Positions 22,101 to 40,192 of a DNA stretch of 64,000 bases are shown in pieces (positions within the stretch are counted from its first letter, which is position 1; each line of letters opens with the position of its first letter). Where the stretch lies: contig OZ023197.1 in NCBI GenBank assembly GCA_963995505.1, forward strand, positions 1,781,001-1,845,000, given 5' to 3'. The position numbers and the translations under genes are program-made. The stretch is from Hypericum androsaemum. Lineage: Eukaryota; Streptophyta; Magnoliopsida; Malpighiales; Hypericaceae. A model generated the notes under the pieces. That model was not told where the DNA came from and searched no databases. It worked only from the letters and a program-made list of their open reading frames with translations.

Positions 22101-22711
22101 CCCAATCTGTAAACTGGTCGGCCCATGCCGCCTAGAAACCCCGTATGACAAGAAAAACCACACACACAAAGTGAGGAGGAGGAGAAGAAAAACGAACCAA
22201 CTCCCACCCTATTCGACACAAACTCACCGCCATATCTACTCGTGTCTCCCCCTTCGCCCCGCTCCCCCCTCTCTCTCTCCGCCTTTGACATCACGTGGCG
22301 TGCACGTGGGACGGATTTACGAGCTGGAGAACTTTCCGGATTACCCATCTTCTCGTTAAGGTAATTGAATCTGTTTCCCCTCCTCCTCGTCCTTTTAGAT
22401 GCTATTTTTAGCTGTCTTAATCAATTGGGTACTTTTATTTTATGTGGGTTGAGCTTTGTTTAATCCTGGACGTGGGTATTTTAGATGGAGCTAAGTTGGT
22501 ATTGGAAAAAGTTTTAATCTTGGGAGAATGGAACCAGTTGGTGTAATTAAAGTTTCTTGCTTTTGGATTGGGTAATGAGATGGTGTTTATGTCGAATCGT
22601 AAAGTTCGGATTTTGTTTTGGTTATGTGTGTCTTTTTTGTGAGAATGAACGATGTGCTCGTGCTTTTGTGGCAATGCAGTAGGGGGTGGCTGTAAGGTTG
22701 GAGGGGCCGCT

Positions 22712-30583
<7,872 letters not shown>

Positions 30584-31318
30584 TGCAGATTAGTTTAGCT
30601 TTCTTTAGATATCTCTCCTTACGCAAGGGATCGGATGGGGGATTATTTCTTGTAGGAATCTCGTGGAAAAGGATTTCCCCCAATTCTATTTCATGAGCAA
30701 TGTTGTGTCCGTGTATATTAACTCTTCAAATTTTGCTTGTTCTTTATAGTTTTTTCTTTTTGAAACTAGTTGATATTCGAACATTCAATAAGTTTTGATC
30801 AATCTAAATTCTAGCCGGTAGTCAATTCTATTTGCTGGCCCATGTCTATTAACTCTTCAAATTTTGCTTTCTTTTTAGTATTTTTAAAATAACCGATATT
30901 TGGACATTCATGTATTTAACTATCTATCATTGATGAATTTTCAAAGACTTGAATTGAGTCCGAATTGGGTGCTTTCGAGGGCCAGCCGAACAACATGAAA
31001 TGACAATATTATAAAATCAAAAGCTATACAAGGACAATTTTGGAAACAACACTAAGCGGAGATTACAAAAATGGAATGCGCGCGAATGACAAATTTGTAA
31101 TATCAGTTAGAAATTATATAGGCACATTTTGGGAAATGCAAAATTGTGTTGCATTTAGTGGTACATAGTACACCATGTTGTATTTTGTGCTACATCATGT
31201 TGCATTTAGTGGTAAATTACTAGCTAAATTATGTTAGTGGTCCACTATTTAACGTTTAGTGATATCATTTAGCATTTAATAGTGCCATAATTACATAATT
31301 GGAAATATAATTAATGAT
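30584..31318. other. Intergenic region downstream of the AAA-ATPase
   Basis: The 3' UTR, then AT-rich DNA. 'tattaactcttcaaattttg' and its downstream context occur at about 30716 and again at about 30847, a degenerate duplication. 31130-31290 repeats 'gcatttagtggta'. No gene is visible. Confidence 0.55.
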
Positions 31319-31474
31319 AGGAGAAATTACTCTAAGGTCCCAGTGTTTAACGAAATACCCGTTTTAGTCCTTACTATTTTTAATAACCTTTATGAGTCAT
31401 CCTAATTTGAAATAATGCACCTCTCAGGTCTCTGGCGAACCCATTTCTGATATCATCGGTCAAAATAATTTTTT
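31319..31474. mobile_element. Left terminus of a truncated MULE-like element (F)
   Basis: ggagaaattactctaaggtc, with 'gttttagtccttac' and 'gatatcatcggtcaaaataa', matches the inner parts of element G's terminus. No right end was found. Element E is inserted at its inner edge. Confidence 0.6.
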
Positions 31475-32520
31475 GAGATAATTACATACAGAATCCCAGG
31501 GTATAATCAAATAGACTCTGAGGACCCTGTAGTTTCCCTACTAATTGCTGAGCCCCTTTAGTTTAGTTATTATTATACTTTCGGATCCCTGTCTCAAATA
31601 AATGACTCAAATACCCTTGCAAAAAAATTATAAAAAATCAATTGCTTTGGCTGACCGCTTCGACACCATCTCTACCGCCGCCGACCTGCTAACTTCACCG
31701 AGACGACCTTCCGGAGCTCTTCCGTCGATGACACCTTCATATACGACGGCGGGGACGCGCCGGCGGGCCAGCCGATGACCTTCCGGAGAAGAGGACGATG
31801 ACGAGGATGGGTTCCTGAGGATGCTCCCTCCCAACAACACACAATTTAAACCCAGAAATTTATCGATGAACCCAGAAATTTGGTAAAGAATCGGTCTTTG
31901 GTGGGTTTTGCCTAAGGAGCTCTGACGGCGAGTCGTTTGAGGTCGACGAGGCGGTGGCCCTTGTGTCGTAGACGATCAAGCACATGATCGAGGACAACTG
32001 TGCCGACAACGAGATTCCTCTCCCGAACGTGACGAGCAAGATCCTGTCTAAGGTGATCCAGTATTGCAAGAAGCACGTCGAGGCGAACGCAGCCAAGGAC
32101 GACAAGTCGTCCACCTCTACCACCAAAGATGCTGACCTCAAGTATTTCTGTTTACCTTTTCTGTTTGTGGTTTGGCTGTTTGTGATTTCAAATTATTAAT
32201 TTGCTTAGAGTTGGTAAAGAATCGGTTTTGCTTAATTGTTGGCTGCATCGATCCTTAATTATTTTTAATGTGTCGCCGGAAATGTTGCCGAAAATATCGC
32301 CGGAGAAGGTGTAAGTTCATTGGAAGGGAGGTAGGAGATGATTCTAGGGGTATAATAGTCATTTCAGAATTTAAAAATATATAAATTGATTGATGATGTG
32401 AGCGAGGGACCCGAAAGTATAATAATAACCAAACTACAGGGGCTCAGCAATTAGTAGGGAAACTACAGGGTCCTTAGAGTCTATTTGACTATACCCTGAA
32501 GTTCTGTATGTAATTATCTC
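31475..32520. mobile_element. Pack-MULE E with exact 9-bp target duplication, carries SKP1 fragment
   Basis: It begins gagataattacatacagaat and ends with the inverse (ctgtatgtaattatctc) at 32520. The 9-mer taatttttt flanks both sides exactly (31466-31474 and 32521-32529). The arms are about 150 bp and distinct from B-D, but use the same 'ggtccctg..actctcgg'-style vocabulary. GC-rich captured DNA fills the middle. Confidence 0.92.
31912..32142 (+). pseudogene. SKP1: Captured SKP1-like gene fragment
   Basis: SKP1 links F-box proteins to cullin-1 in SCF ubiquitin ligases. The + frame reads RSSDGESFEVDEAVALVS, stop, [19 protein letters not shown], then [19 protein letters not shown] and a Lys/Ser-rich linker ending DADLK. 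This is exon 1 of a plant SKP1/ASK gene without its start codon. TAG at 31969-31971 stands where Gln (CAG) is expected. An unidentified gene-like frame (TETTFRSSSVDDTFIYDG) lies upstream at about 31690 and may come from another donor. Confidence 0.85.
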
Positions 32521-32681
32521 TAATTTTTTTAATGACCTTTAAGCCAGGGAACTATTAAAATGGTAGACCATATATCTTCCCCATTGTCATTCCTTGCTAA
32601 TTCTATGCCCACATACCCATCCTCTTTCTTCCTCCCTCTCTTTTAGTTAAAATGGTAGACCGACTTTGTTGCATTCCGCAG

Positions 32682-32771
32682 ATTGGAACCGATATTGAAG
32701 ATGGTAGTTGCTCTTGGCTGATTGTTAAAGCACTAGAACTTGCTAATGAGGAACAAAAGAAAATTCTACAT
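32682..32771 (+). pseudogene. FPS: Isolated farnesyl diphosphate synthase exon
   Basis: The 90-bp exon is bounded by ag (32680-32681) and gtaagt (32772 on). It encodes [18 protein letters not shown] and [12 protein letters not shown], the segment of farnesyl diphosphate synthase just after the second Asp-rich motif. Family members usually read EDFKCSW, here EDGSCSW. No neighbouring exon is present. The frame continues to a stop at 32903 only by reading through the donor. Intron-flanked capture is more likely than a retrocopy. Confidence 0.8.
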
Positions 32772-32909
32772 GTAAGTGAGGAGTTCCTTTCTAAATTGGA
32801 TTGTACCTCACAATTCAACTTTTACATGTCGACTAGCCAAGAATCATTTCAACGTTTACAGGCTAATCTGCCTAAATTTTGTAGTGATTTTTTTGAAAGA
32901 TAATTTTTG

Positions 32910-33752
32910 GAACAAATTATCCTCAGGTCTTTAGAGTTTGCTTAAATCACTATTTTAGTCCCTGCTGTTTCAAAATTAAAACTTTAGTCCCCGTAGTTTA
33001 CTTTTATTGTACTCTAAGGTCCCTAAGAGTCAACCGCTGATGTCATCGGTCAAAATAATTTCAAAATAACAGTTTTACCCTTATAATAAAAAATAAAAAG
33101 TTTCGGTCATCTTCTCCGGCGCTCCGGTCATCTTTTCCGGCCACAATCTGGTGCCTCCAAACCCTAGCTCCCCGAGCCATTCCTCTCCTCGCTGAGCCAT
33201 CCATCCGGTTAATTTCAAAATGAACCGCAGCGAAGACAGGCTCGTTTGAACACCAGCCTCCAATAGCCATTGATTTCGACGACCAGGAGGGCAAGGAGCA
33301 CGACCCTCAGTAGTGGTCGTCCACCAGCCTCCAATAGCCATCGATTTCGACGAACGGGAGGGCAAGGAGCGGAAGAGGAGGCAGAGCTTGTCGAGCCTAT
33401 GAGGGACGAGGGAGAGCTCGAGGGTGGAGGAGGTGAGCTTGATGACAGGGGTAGCGTTAGGACGACAAAGGGAATGATGGGTCGGAGTCGACGCCGGACC
33501 AGCTACAGGAGGGGAGCTTGGTCGGAGAGGATGGGTCGGAGTTGATGCCGAAGAGGATTTTAGATTTTTTTTAATTTTTTGTGAGGGCATAATAGTCATT
33601 TTCTTGAGTAAAAAAAAATTCGAATGCTGACATCAGCGAGGGACATGAGAGTACTATAAAAGCAAACTAGGAGGACTAAAATTTCGATTTTGAAACAGCA
33701 GGGATTAAAACAGTGATTTAAGCAAACTCCAGAACCTGAGGGCAATTTGCTC
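32910..33752. mobile_element. MULE-like element G
   Basis: The left terminus gaacaaattatcctcaggtc (from 32910) is the inverse of the right terminus ending 33752. The arms are about 200 bp, with 'gtttgcttaaatcac' and 'ctgctgtttcaaaat' in both. No convincing target duplication was found. The interior contains a local duplication: 'accagcctccaatagccat' occurs at about 33251 and 33331. The captured source is not recognised. Confidence 0.78.
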
Positions 33753-34140
33753 TTCTTCTTTTTTGTGATTCATTGAGGTAAATTGTGCAGAATATCTTTT
33801 GAGACTCATGCAAGTGAAGTTGTACGAGCTATTTGGGAAACAATGGCTGAGAACTGTCCGGCCATTTGATAAACCACCATTAAGTGCTTAAGACCACCTT
33901 AGAAATATTAAATCGGAAAATTCGAAAAAAGCAATACCAATGGATGTAACCCAATTCGTATTTACTTGTTACTTTCCAAATAAGCAAGGGTGACAAGTGG
34001 TCTTTGTTGGAGAGTTCTCATAATTTGTATTTAACGATTATGTATTTTTAATAAATCAAACTTGAGATTTGGTGAAGATATAAAACCGAGCAAGTTGAAA
34101 AGAAGGAAAAAAAAAACATTTTCCCCCTCCGGCACCTAAA
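33753..34140. other. Upstream region of COQ2
   Basis: AT-rich with no clear TATA box that I would defend. It presumably holds the promoter and 5' UTR of the polyprenyltransferase gene. Confidence 0.45.
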
Positions 34141-36837
34141 ATGACGTCGTTTATCCTCGCTCGCACCGCCGCCGCATCCAGGAGGTCCCTTCTCCGATCT
34201 CTCCGCCCACTCTCTCTCATCGCCCCCCGCACGATCCCGCTCCCGGACCCCGGTCCGACCGGCCCACTCCTGACCCGGTTGGCCCGATTCTACTTCCGTG
34301 GGGCCCGCGTGCTCGAGCGCGACCCATATCCCAATTCTTGCGCCCCGGGGCTAAAGTTCTCGACTTTAACGGGATCGGAGGAAGAGGAGAAGAAGAAGGA
34401 GGAGCGGCAGGAGGTGACGTGGATCACGCGGTTGCCGAGCCCGGTTCGGCCCTACGCCCGGCTCGCTCGGCTGGACAAGCCGATCGGGACCTGGCTTCTC
34501 GCTTGGCCCTGTATGTGGTATGGGTTCCCCTCTGTTTCGCCGGAAAATACTTTTGAGTCTCACATTGCTATGTGCAAGAGTGACGGGTTGATACCGTGCC
34601 CATTGTTGTCCTGTGCGTGTTGAGAATCCCGGAGGAAAATCCGCCTACCCATTGAGCTAAAACTAACAGAGCCGAAAGCTCCAATCTTTGCTTATAATTT
34701 CTGCTCAATTGATATAGTTGATGTTGTAGTGTAGGTTTCTTTAGTATGCTCTGCTTCAAAGTTTTGATCTTTTGTTGGAACAACTGTATTGTTGGTTCAT
34801 TTTGGGAAATTTTTGGATGCGGTTTATCGGGCTGTTAGGTCAATTTCGCTGGCGGCAATGCCGGGGCATTTTCCGGATTTGAAGATGATGGGGTTGTTTG
34901 GTTGCGGGGCTTTGCTTCTACGTGGCGCTGGGTGTACTGTCAATGACCTTCTTGACAGAGATATTGATACAAAGGTTTTTGAGCTCTCTCCAAACAATGT
35001 GTTGCTTTCATGCTGCAGTTGGTGATGCCAAGTGCTGTTCATCTTTTTGGGGTTAGATATTTAATGGAAAATGAAAGAGAATTCTTGCTTGTGGAATAGT
35101 GTTGCAAAAGATGAGGTCTTGTATGAGATATGGAACGACCTGGATCTATTTTCACGGATTAGTTGTCGCAGAGAAGTTATTGAGTAAGGGCCTTCCTGTG
35201 TAGGTGGAACGCACGAGGCTGCGGCCAGTTGCAAGTGGTCTTCTGACGCCCTTTCAAGGTCTTTGCTTTCTTGGTTTCCAGTTGCTCTTGGGTCTTGGTA
35301 TTCTTCTCCAACTGAATAGTTATAGGTAAGTCTTCTCGGTGCCGACTTGTGGTGGTTTGACAGAGGGTACCAGAGGGAAAATATAAAGATGAAAGATATG
35401 ACTGGCCATAATTTCTCTGCCACGTTCAATTTGAGCATTTTGTATGGTGGATTACTGATCATATTTTCTGAGATTTGATTTGAATCATCCACTTTCAGCT
35501 ATAACAAATCTCTTTCTTCCAGTTGGGAACTAGTTGCAAGGTGATTGCTTTTAATTGATTTGGATTTGTTACTTTTGCAGCCAAATTTTGGGCGCTTCGT
35601 CATTGTTCCTAGTATTCTCGTATCCCCTAATGAAGAGATTTACATTTTGGGTAGGAACTTCAGATTTGTTCCTTGGTTTGCTGGACTAGAAACTTGAAAA
35701 TTGTGTTGCTTCTATTAATTGCAACCCGTCTTTGCAGCCTCAAGCTTATCTTGGTCTCACATTCAATTGGGGAGCTTTATTAGGGTGGTCTGCGGTTAGG
35801 GGAGGATTAGATCTCGCTGTTGTGCTGCCACTCTATGCTGGTGGAGTGTTTTGGACTCTGGTCTATGACACAATATACGCACATCAAGTAAGTTGCTGAC
35901 TAAAATTGGTTCTACCTCTCTCTAGTAATTGATCTGTTATGCTTCAGTCAAGTTTTCTTGTCTGAGATTTTTGCATTGTATTAACATATTCTAACTTATG
36001 AGTGACTTAAAGACGGTATTTAACGGTTCTTGTAGTTGTATTGTAAGCAACCCCATCTGATAATGTTCAGCCATTTGTTTATCCACTTGCCTTGTACGAT
36101 TTGGGGGACTACGCCCATGTAAATTTATTGATAACATTTATTTGCTCAGGACAAGGAAGACGATTTGAAAGTGGGTGTTAAATCCACGGCATTGAGATTT
36201 GGAGATTTAACGAAAGAGTGGGTCACAGGATTCGGGATTGCATGCATTGGCAGCCTTGCCCTCAGTGGATTCAATGCGGATATTGGTACCTTTTGCTTTT
36301 CCCTCTATCCTTTCTAGGCTGAATGTTGTCTGGTTTAATGAAAGGGTATCCTCTGTTTTGGCAGGCTTACCTTTTTATATGTTTTTGGGAGCAGCATCTG
36401 GACAATTAGCTTGGCAAATCTGGACAGTAAACCTTGCATGCCGATCAGATTGCAACAAGAAGTACGTAAATGGTTAACATATTTTAGTGAAATCGCTGTC
36501 ATCAGGTTTGTTTGCATTATATTATGAGCAAGTCCAAGTTGGCCTTCATACCTTATTAATTCGAAGTCCTAAACCACAATTAGTTGGATCCAAACATCTG
36601 TATGATTTCCTATCCGTACAAGTATTTGGTCCTGTGTTCTCCACCTACACCAATTGAACATTAGCTTATGTAACACTACTGTCAACTTCTTTATAAGTCA
36701 CATATGAAACGTGTCCAAAACCTTGTCTTTGCTCAAACCAGAGTTATCCTTACTCGTTTGGTTGCAGATTTGTTTCAAACAAATGGTTTGGTGCGCTGGT
36801 TTTCAGCGGGATTCTGTTTGGTAGACTCTGGTCATAG
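34141..36837 (+). CDS. COQ2: 4-hydroxybenzoate polyprenyltransferase, mitochondrial (UbiA family)
   Basis: It attaches the polyprenyl tail to 4-hydroxybenzoate in the inner mitochondrial membrane, the committed step of ubiquinone synthesis. Eight exons: 34141-34517, 34839-34974, 35204-35325, 35581-35650, 35738-35887, 36150-36285, 36365-36461, 36768-36837. The product is 385 aa. The N-terminus is rich in Arg, Ser and Ala with almost no acidic residues for about 40 residues, a typical presequence. [17 protein letters not shown] opens the UbiA domain. The two Mg-diphosphate motifs are intact: [11 protein letters not shown] (residues 161-171) and [13 protein letters not shown] (278-290). Several hydrophobic segments between them fit the expected multi-helix membrane protein. 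It ends GILFGRLWS. Confidence 0.95.
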
Positions 36838-38213
36838 AGGTAAGATCATTATTTTGACAGTGATAATATGAACAGATACCCAATTCGCCATTGATTCTTA
36901 CTTAAATAGTCGGTGAACCCTCTCGAATTTTAGTGATTCATTTTCTTCTAATCTTCCACAGTTTACGTTGGCTACCATTGAACAGTCGCAATAGCGAACG
37001 GCAACCGCCAGTTCTTGAGGCGAGGCTCTCCATTTCTTGTCTGAGACTGACCGCAAGGCAAGGTACTAGATATTAGATTCTGGTTTCCAAAATATTCCTT
37101 GTCGTTTGATCGGCTTGGCAGCTTCTCCAACTGCGTTTTATCGCTACATAACCAAGTGCCCCGGTTCTTGCTTTCCAGGTTATGGATCTCCCTTATCTGT
37201 AGAGGGAATAATTATTTTTTGGGAGGTGCAGAAGGAAATTATAGGACAGCTCTAGAGCTACACAATGTTGTATGTATCATGTATGTACCAGCAATGGTAA
37301 CTTGGTTTTCTTGGACAAAGTGGTAGGAGCAAGGGCCTTGAATGGAGAATTACAATGCCGGAAGAGCTCGACAATGCTCGACGCTGGAATTAGTCATTAC
37401 AAGTAAATGAATATGGCAGCGGATACTAAACGGTCATAGACTAACAATTTTGTATTTTAGTCATGTTTTCCTCGAAGGTGTGCATGGGGATTTTTTTTGA
37501 AATGTGTAAAAAAGATACATATTTTTTCTAAACAGGCAAAAAGTTATACGCATTGGTTATTTAATCTTTCAACCTATTTTGGGAATATGTATAATTTTTT
37601 GTCTATTTAGGAAAAATATGTATTTTTTTTATCCATTTCAGAAAAAATTTCGTGTGCATGTGCATTATGTTAAACTCTTGTTAAGATTAGTTAGTCTCAA
37701 CGGAAGCTACATTTTGTCAATTAGTTTGATATCGATATCGTTAGTAACCTAAGCAGAAACTGCTTGATAAGATCATATCATATGACACTAAAGTGCAGTT
37801 TTTTTTATTAAAAAAAATTCTTAGATGGTATTCATAATCAAATATTCTTTAATGATATTTTCTCCGTAGTAAATTTTTGGATGTGAAAACAATGCACAGC
37901 CGTTGATGTCATCTTCATTCAATTTTATCTCTATCACTGCTCGGCTCAAATTATCCGGGCTCAAATATTGATTCAGAATATTCGGATAATCTATTAAAAA
38001 AATATATATCTAAGCAAATAACACTATTGTTTTACCTATTTTACGTTGATTTATTTTGGTCTCGCCCTACTAATTTGTAATATGCTACTCTCTTTTTTTT
38101 TCTTGAAATTATGATATGTGCTTTGTTTGTAAGATTTCAATTCAAAACTTTATTTAAGTTAAAAATATCTTTCATCACATATAATCAAGCCATCATTATA
38201 GCAAAATAGGAAA
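36838..38213. other. COQ2 3' region and intergenic DNA
   Basis: The 3' UTR probably extends to about 37480. Beyond it, AT-rich sequence includes a short inverted repeat (aaatatgtatttttt with aaagatacatatttttt, about 37505-37640). No gene is visible. Confidence 0.5.
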
Positions 38214-38400
38214 AACAAATTACTCTCACGTCCATGGTATTTGGTTATATCATCTATATGGTCCCTCGATTTTCAAAAATAATTTTATTGTCCTCTGTGT
38301 TTGGTTTTATTATGTTTCCGGGTCCTTCATTGATCATGTTATTATCATTTTATGTTTGAAATGACTTTCATACCCTTGTTCTGATCGGCTTAAGACTTTG
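38214..38400. mobile_element. Half MULE terminus
   Basis: aaacaaattactctcacgtc, then 'tttggttttattatgtttcc', 'gggtccttcattgatc' and 'catacccttgttc', follows the order of the MULE arms in this window. No right end is evident, so the element is truncated. Confidence 0.6.
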
Positions 38401-38557
38401 GTCAACTTTTACGGCAAACAACCTCCGGTGAATCCCGGGTTCAAATTCAGTGGGGACATGGGCAATCTCCACTGAAAGGGATAGGGGCAATATTGAAAAT
38501 ACAATAATTAAAATAATAATAAAAAATATCAGCAAAATAATACAAATTATGGAAATA

Positions 38558-38940
38558 CAAATATGAGAATATTGGTTTTCATTTTCTCGAATATTGGTTT
38601 TCATCTTCTATGCTGTTGGTTTCATTCTACTATGATATTGGTTTCATTCTACTATGATATTGGTTTCCATCTTCTATGTTATTGGTTTCATTCTACTATG
38701 ATATTGGTTTCATTCTACTATGATATTGGTTTCCATCTTCTCGGATATTGGTTTCATTCTACTATGATATTGGTTTCATTCCACCGTGATATTGGTTTCC
38801 ATCTTCTCCAATATTGGTATCCCATTATAAGTGAAAATGTATACCATTTAAATGTATTGGTTTCATTCTTCTCGAATATTGGTATCATCGTTCTAGGATA
38901 TTGGTATCATTCTACTTTAATATTGGTGTCATTCATCTAG
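38558..38940. repeat. 22-bp minisatellite
   Basis: About 17 units of atattggtttcattctacta plus tg, alternating with a variant carrying 'ccatcttc'. Because 22 is not a multiple of 3, all frames cycle, which gives a long but meaningless open frame on the + strand. Confidence 0.92.
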
Positions 38941-39040
38941 GAATTTTAAAAACCACAAAACAAAAAAACATTTTACAAAAATTGAAAAAAACCAATCAGT
39001 TCCCTTTTAATATTATATTATACCCTTAAAATTCATCGCC

Positions 39041-39214
39041 ATGTCGGAGCAGTTGTACTTCTGCCACGAGTGCAACCATACGGTTACGATCCCGGCACTG
39101 TCCTCCCCCGCCGCCGGCGAGCTCTCCTGCCCTACCTGCCGCGGCGGCTTCCTCGAAGAAATCGACACCCCTAGCCCTAGCCCTAACCCTAACCCTAGCC
39201 CCTTCGAATCCTAA
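39041..39214 (+). pseudogene. N-terminal zinc-ribbon fragment of a RING-type E3 ligase
   Basis: The 57-codon frame starts MSEQLYFCHECNHTV and contains LSCPTCRGGFLEEID, a CxxC...CxxC zinc ribbon as found at the N-terminus of plant RING-H2 ligases. It then passes through an Asn/Pro/Ser repeat (tagccctaaccctaacccta-like DNA) to TAA. The RING domain, normally 150-250 residues later, is absent, so this is a fragment. It could alternatively be a small stand-alone gene. Confidence 0.5.
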
Positions 39215-39293
39215 TTGAAAGACTTGAGTGCAAAAAACCTCTTAAGCAAAAGGCTTTTTCATTTTTTTTTAATTTGAAAGGGATAAACGAGAT

Positions 39294-39455
39294 ATGGAAG
39301 GGACAAGCGGTCTCCGGAGGATAACCGTTTTGGGAAGGCACCTCGGCGCCGGTTCGGAGGATGTCTCCGGCACCGCGATCTCTGCTTCTCCGATCTCCGC
39401 CGGAAACTCCGTCTTCTCTCACGTCGTTCAGGCGCCGGAAGACGCGATCCTCGGG
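39294..39455 (+). pseudogene. ASP3: Exon 1 of an aspartate aminotransferase gene (peroxisomal ASP3 type)
   Basis: The ATG at 39294 opens RRITVLGRHLGAGS, then SVFSHVVQAPEDAILG, ending at a natural donor (ggg/gtatt). Plant ASP3-type aminotransferases have the same layout: a short RR..RHL leader, a Ser/Ala-rich spacer, SVFSHLVQAPEDPILGV. Here Ala replaces the usual Pro after PED. No further exons follow, so it is a captured or orphaned exon. Confidence 0.75.
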
Positions 39456-40184
39456 GTATTAATGGATAATAGCTTTTTCTGGCGGCCTCGCCTCCTCGTC
39501 GGGAGCTACTTCCCCTCCGCGCTCGCTCTTCCCTTCATCCTCCGGCGACGCCGACGCAGAAGGGGTCAACCCCTTCGTCTTCCTCGAGTTGATTTTCCCG
39601 ATCTAAATAAAGCAGGTTTTGGGGGGAGCAGCGGGGAGGGGGATTATATTTTTTTGTGGGATTATATAAAAAAAAGGTGGAACCATAATGAGTATGTTTG
39701 GATAAAAACTCGAAAATACCCTCAACAAATTCTGATCATCAGATCTGTAAAAAAAGAATTTGATCAAATCTAAAAGCTCATATTTAGTCCATACTATGGA
39801 GATGATTTTTATGTAGTCCCCCTGAATCCAAATCCGTGAATCCCAATTATCTTGGAATTCCTCCTTCGACCTTCGTAATTGATCTCCGTATCTACCAACG
39901 CAACACAAATTCTTTCCTAAAATAATTAAACCAAAAAAGAAACCTAACCCAGTTCATTCCCCGTACCGTATCCCCGTTAATAAAACCCATATTTTTCTTT
40001 TTTTTATTGGTCGGTTATTTTGATAGATGAGTTAGCGCTCAGGATTTCTACCAAATAGTAAAATTAATTTTAAAAAATAAGGGACCCTAATAGATGACCA
40101 TCAAAAATAGATGCCCAGATAGAAAATATAGATGGTCAATAGATTAAAGAAGAATAGTTCTATTGACAGACAGGAAGCTGCCCA
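39456..40184. other. Unassigned GC-rich then AT-rich sequence
   Basis: 39456-39600 is gene-like (Arg-rich in one frame) but unrecognised, probably another captured piece. From 39600 on, AT-rich sequence without a gene. Confidence 0.4.
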
Positions 40185-40192
40185 GCCAACCC

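Noticed and set aside
22652..22711. Upstream in-frame ATG before the AAA-ATPase start
   Set aside because: It lies partly in the leader intron that ends at 22679. The ATG at 22712 gives the MYARRIK start typical of the family.
38563..38940. 125-codon frame with repeating ILVSFYYDIGFHLL units
   Set aside because: It is the translation of a 22-bp minisatellite. The apparent protein repeat is a consequence of DNA periodicity.
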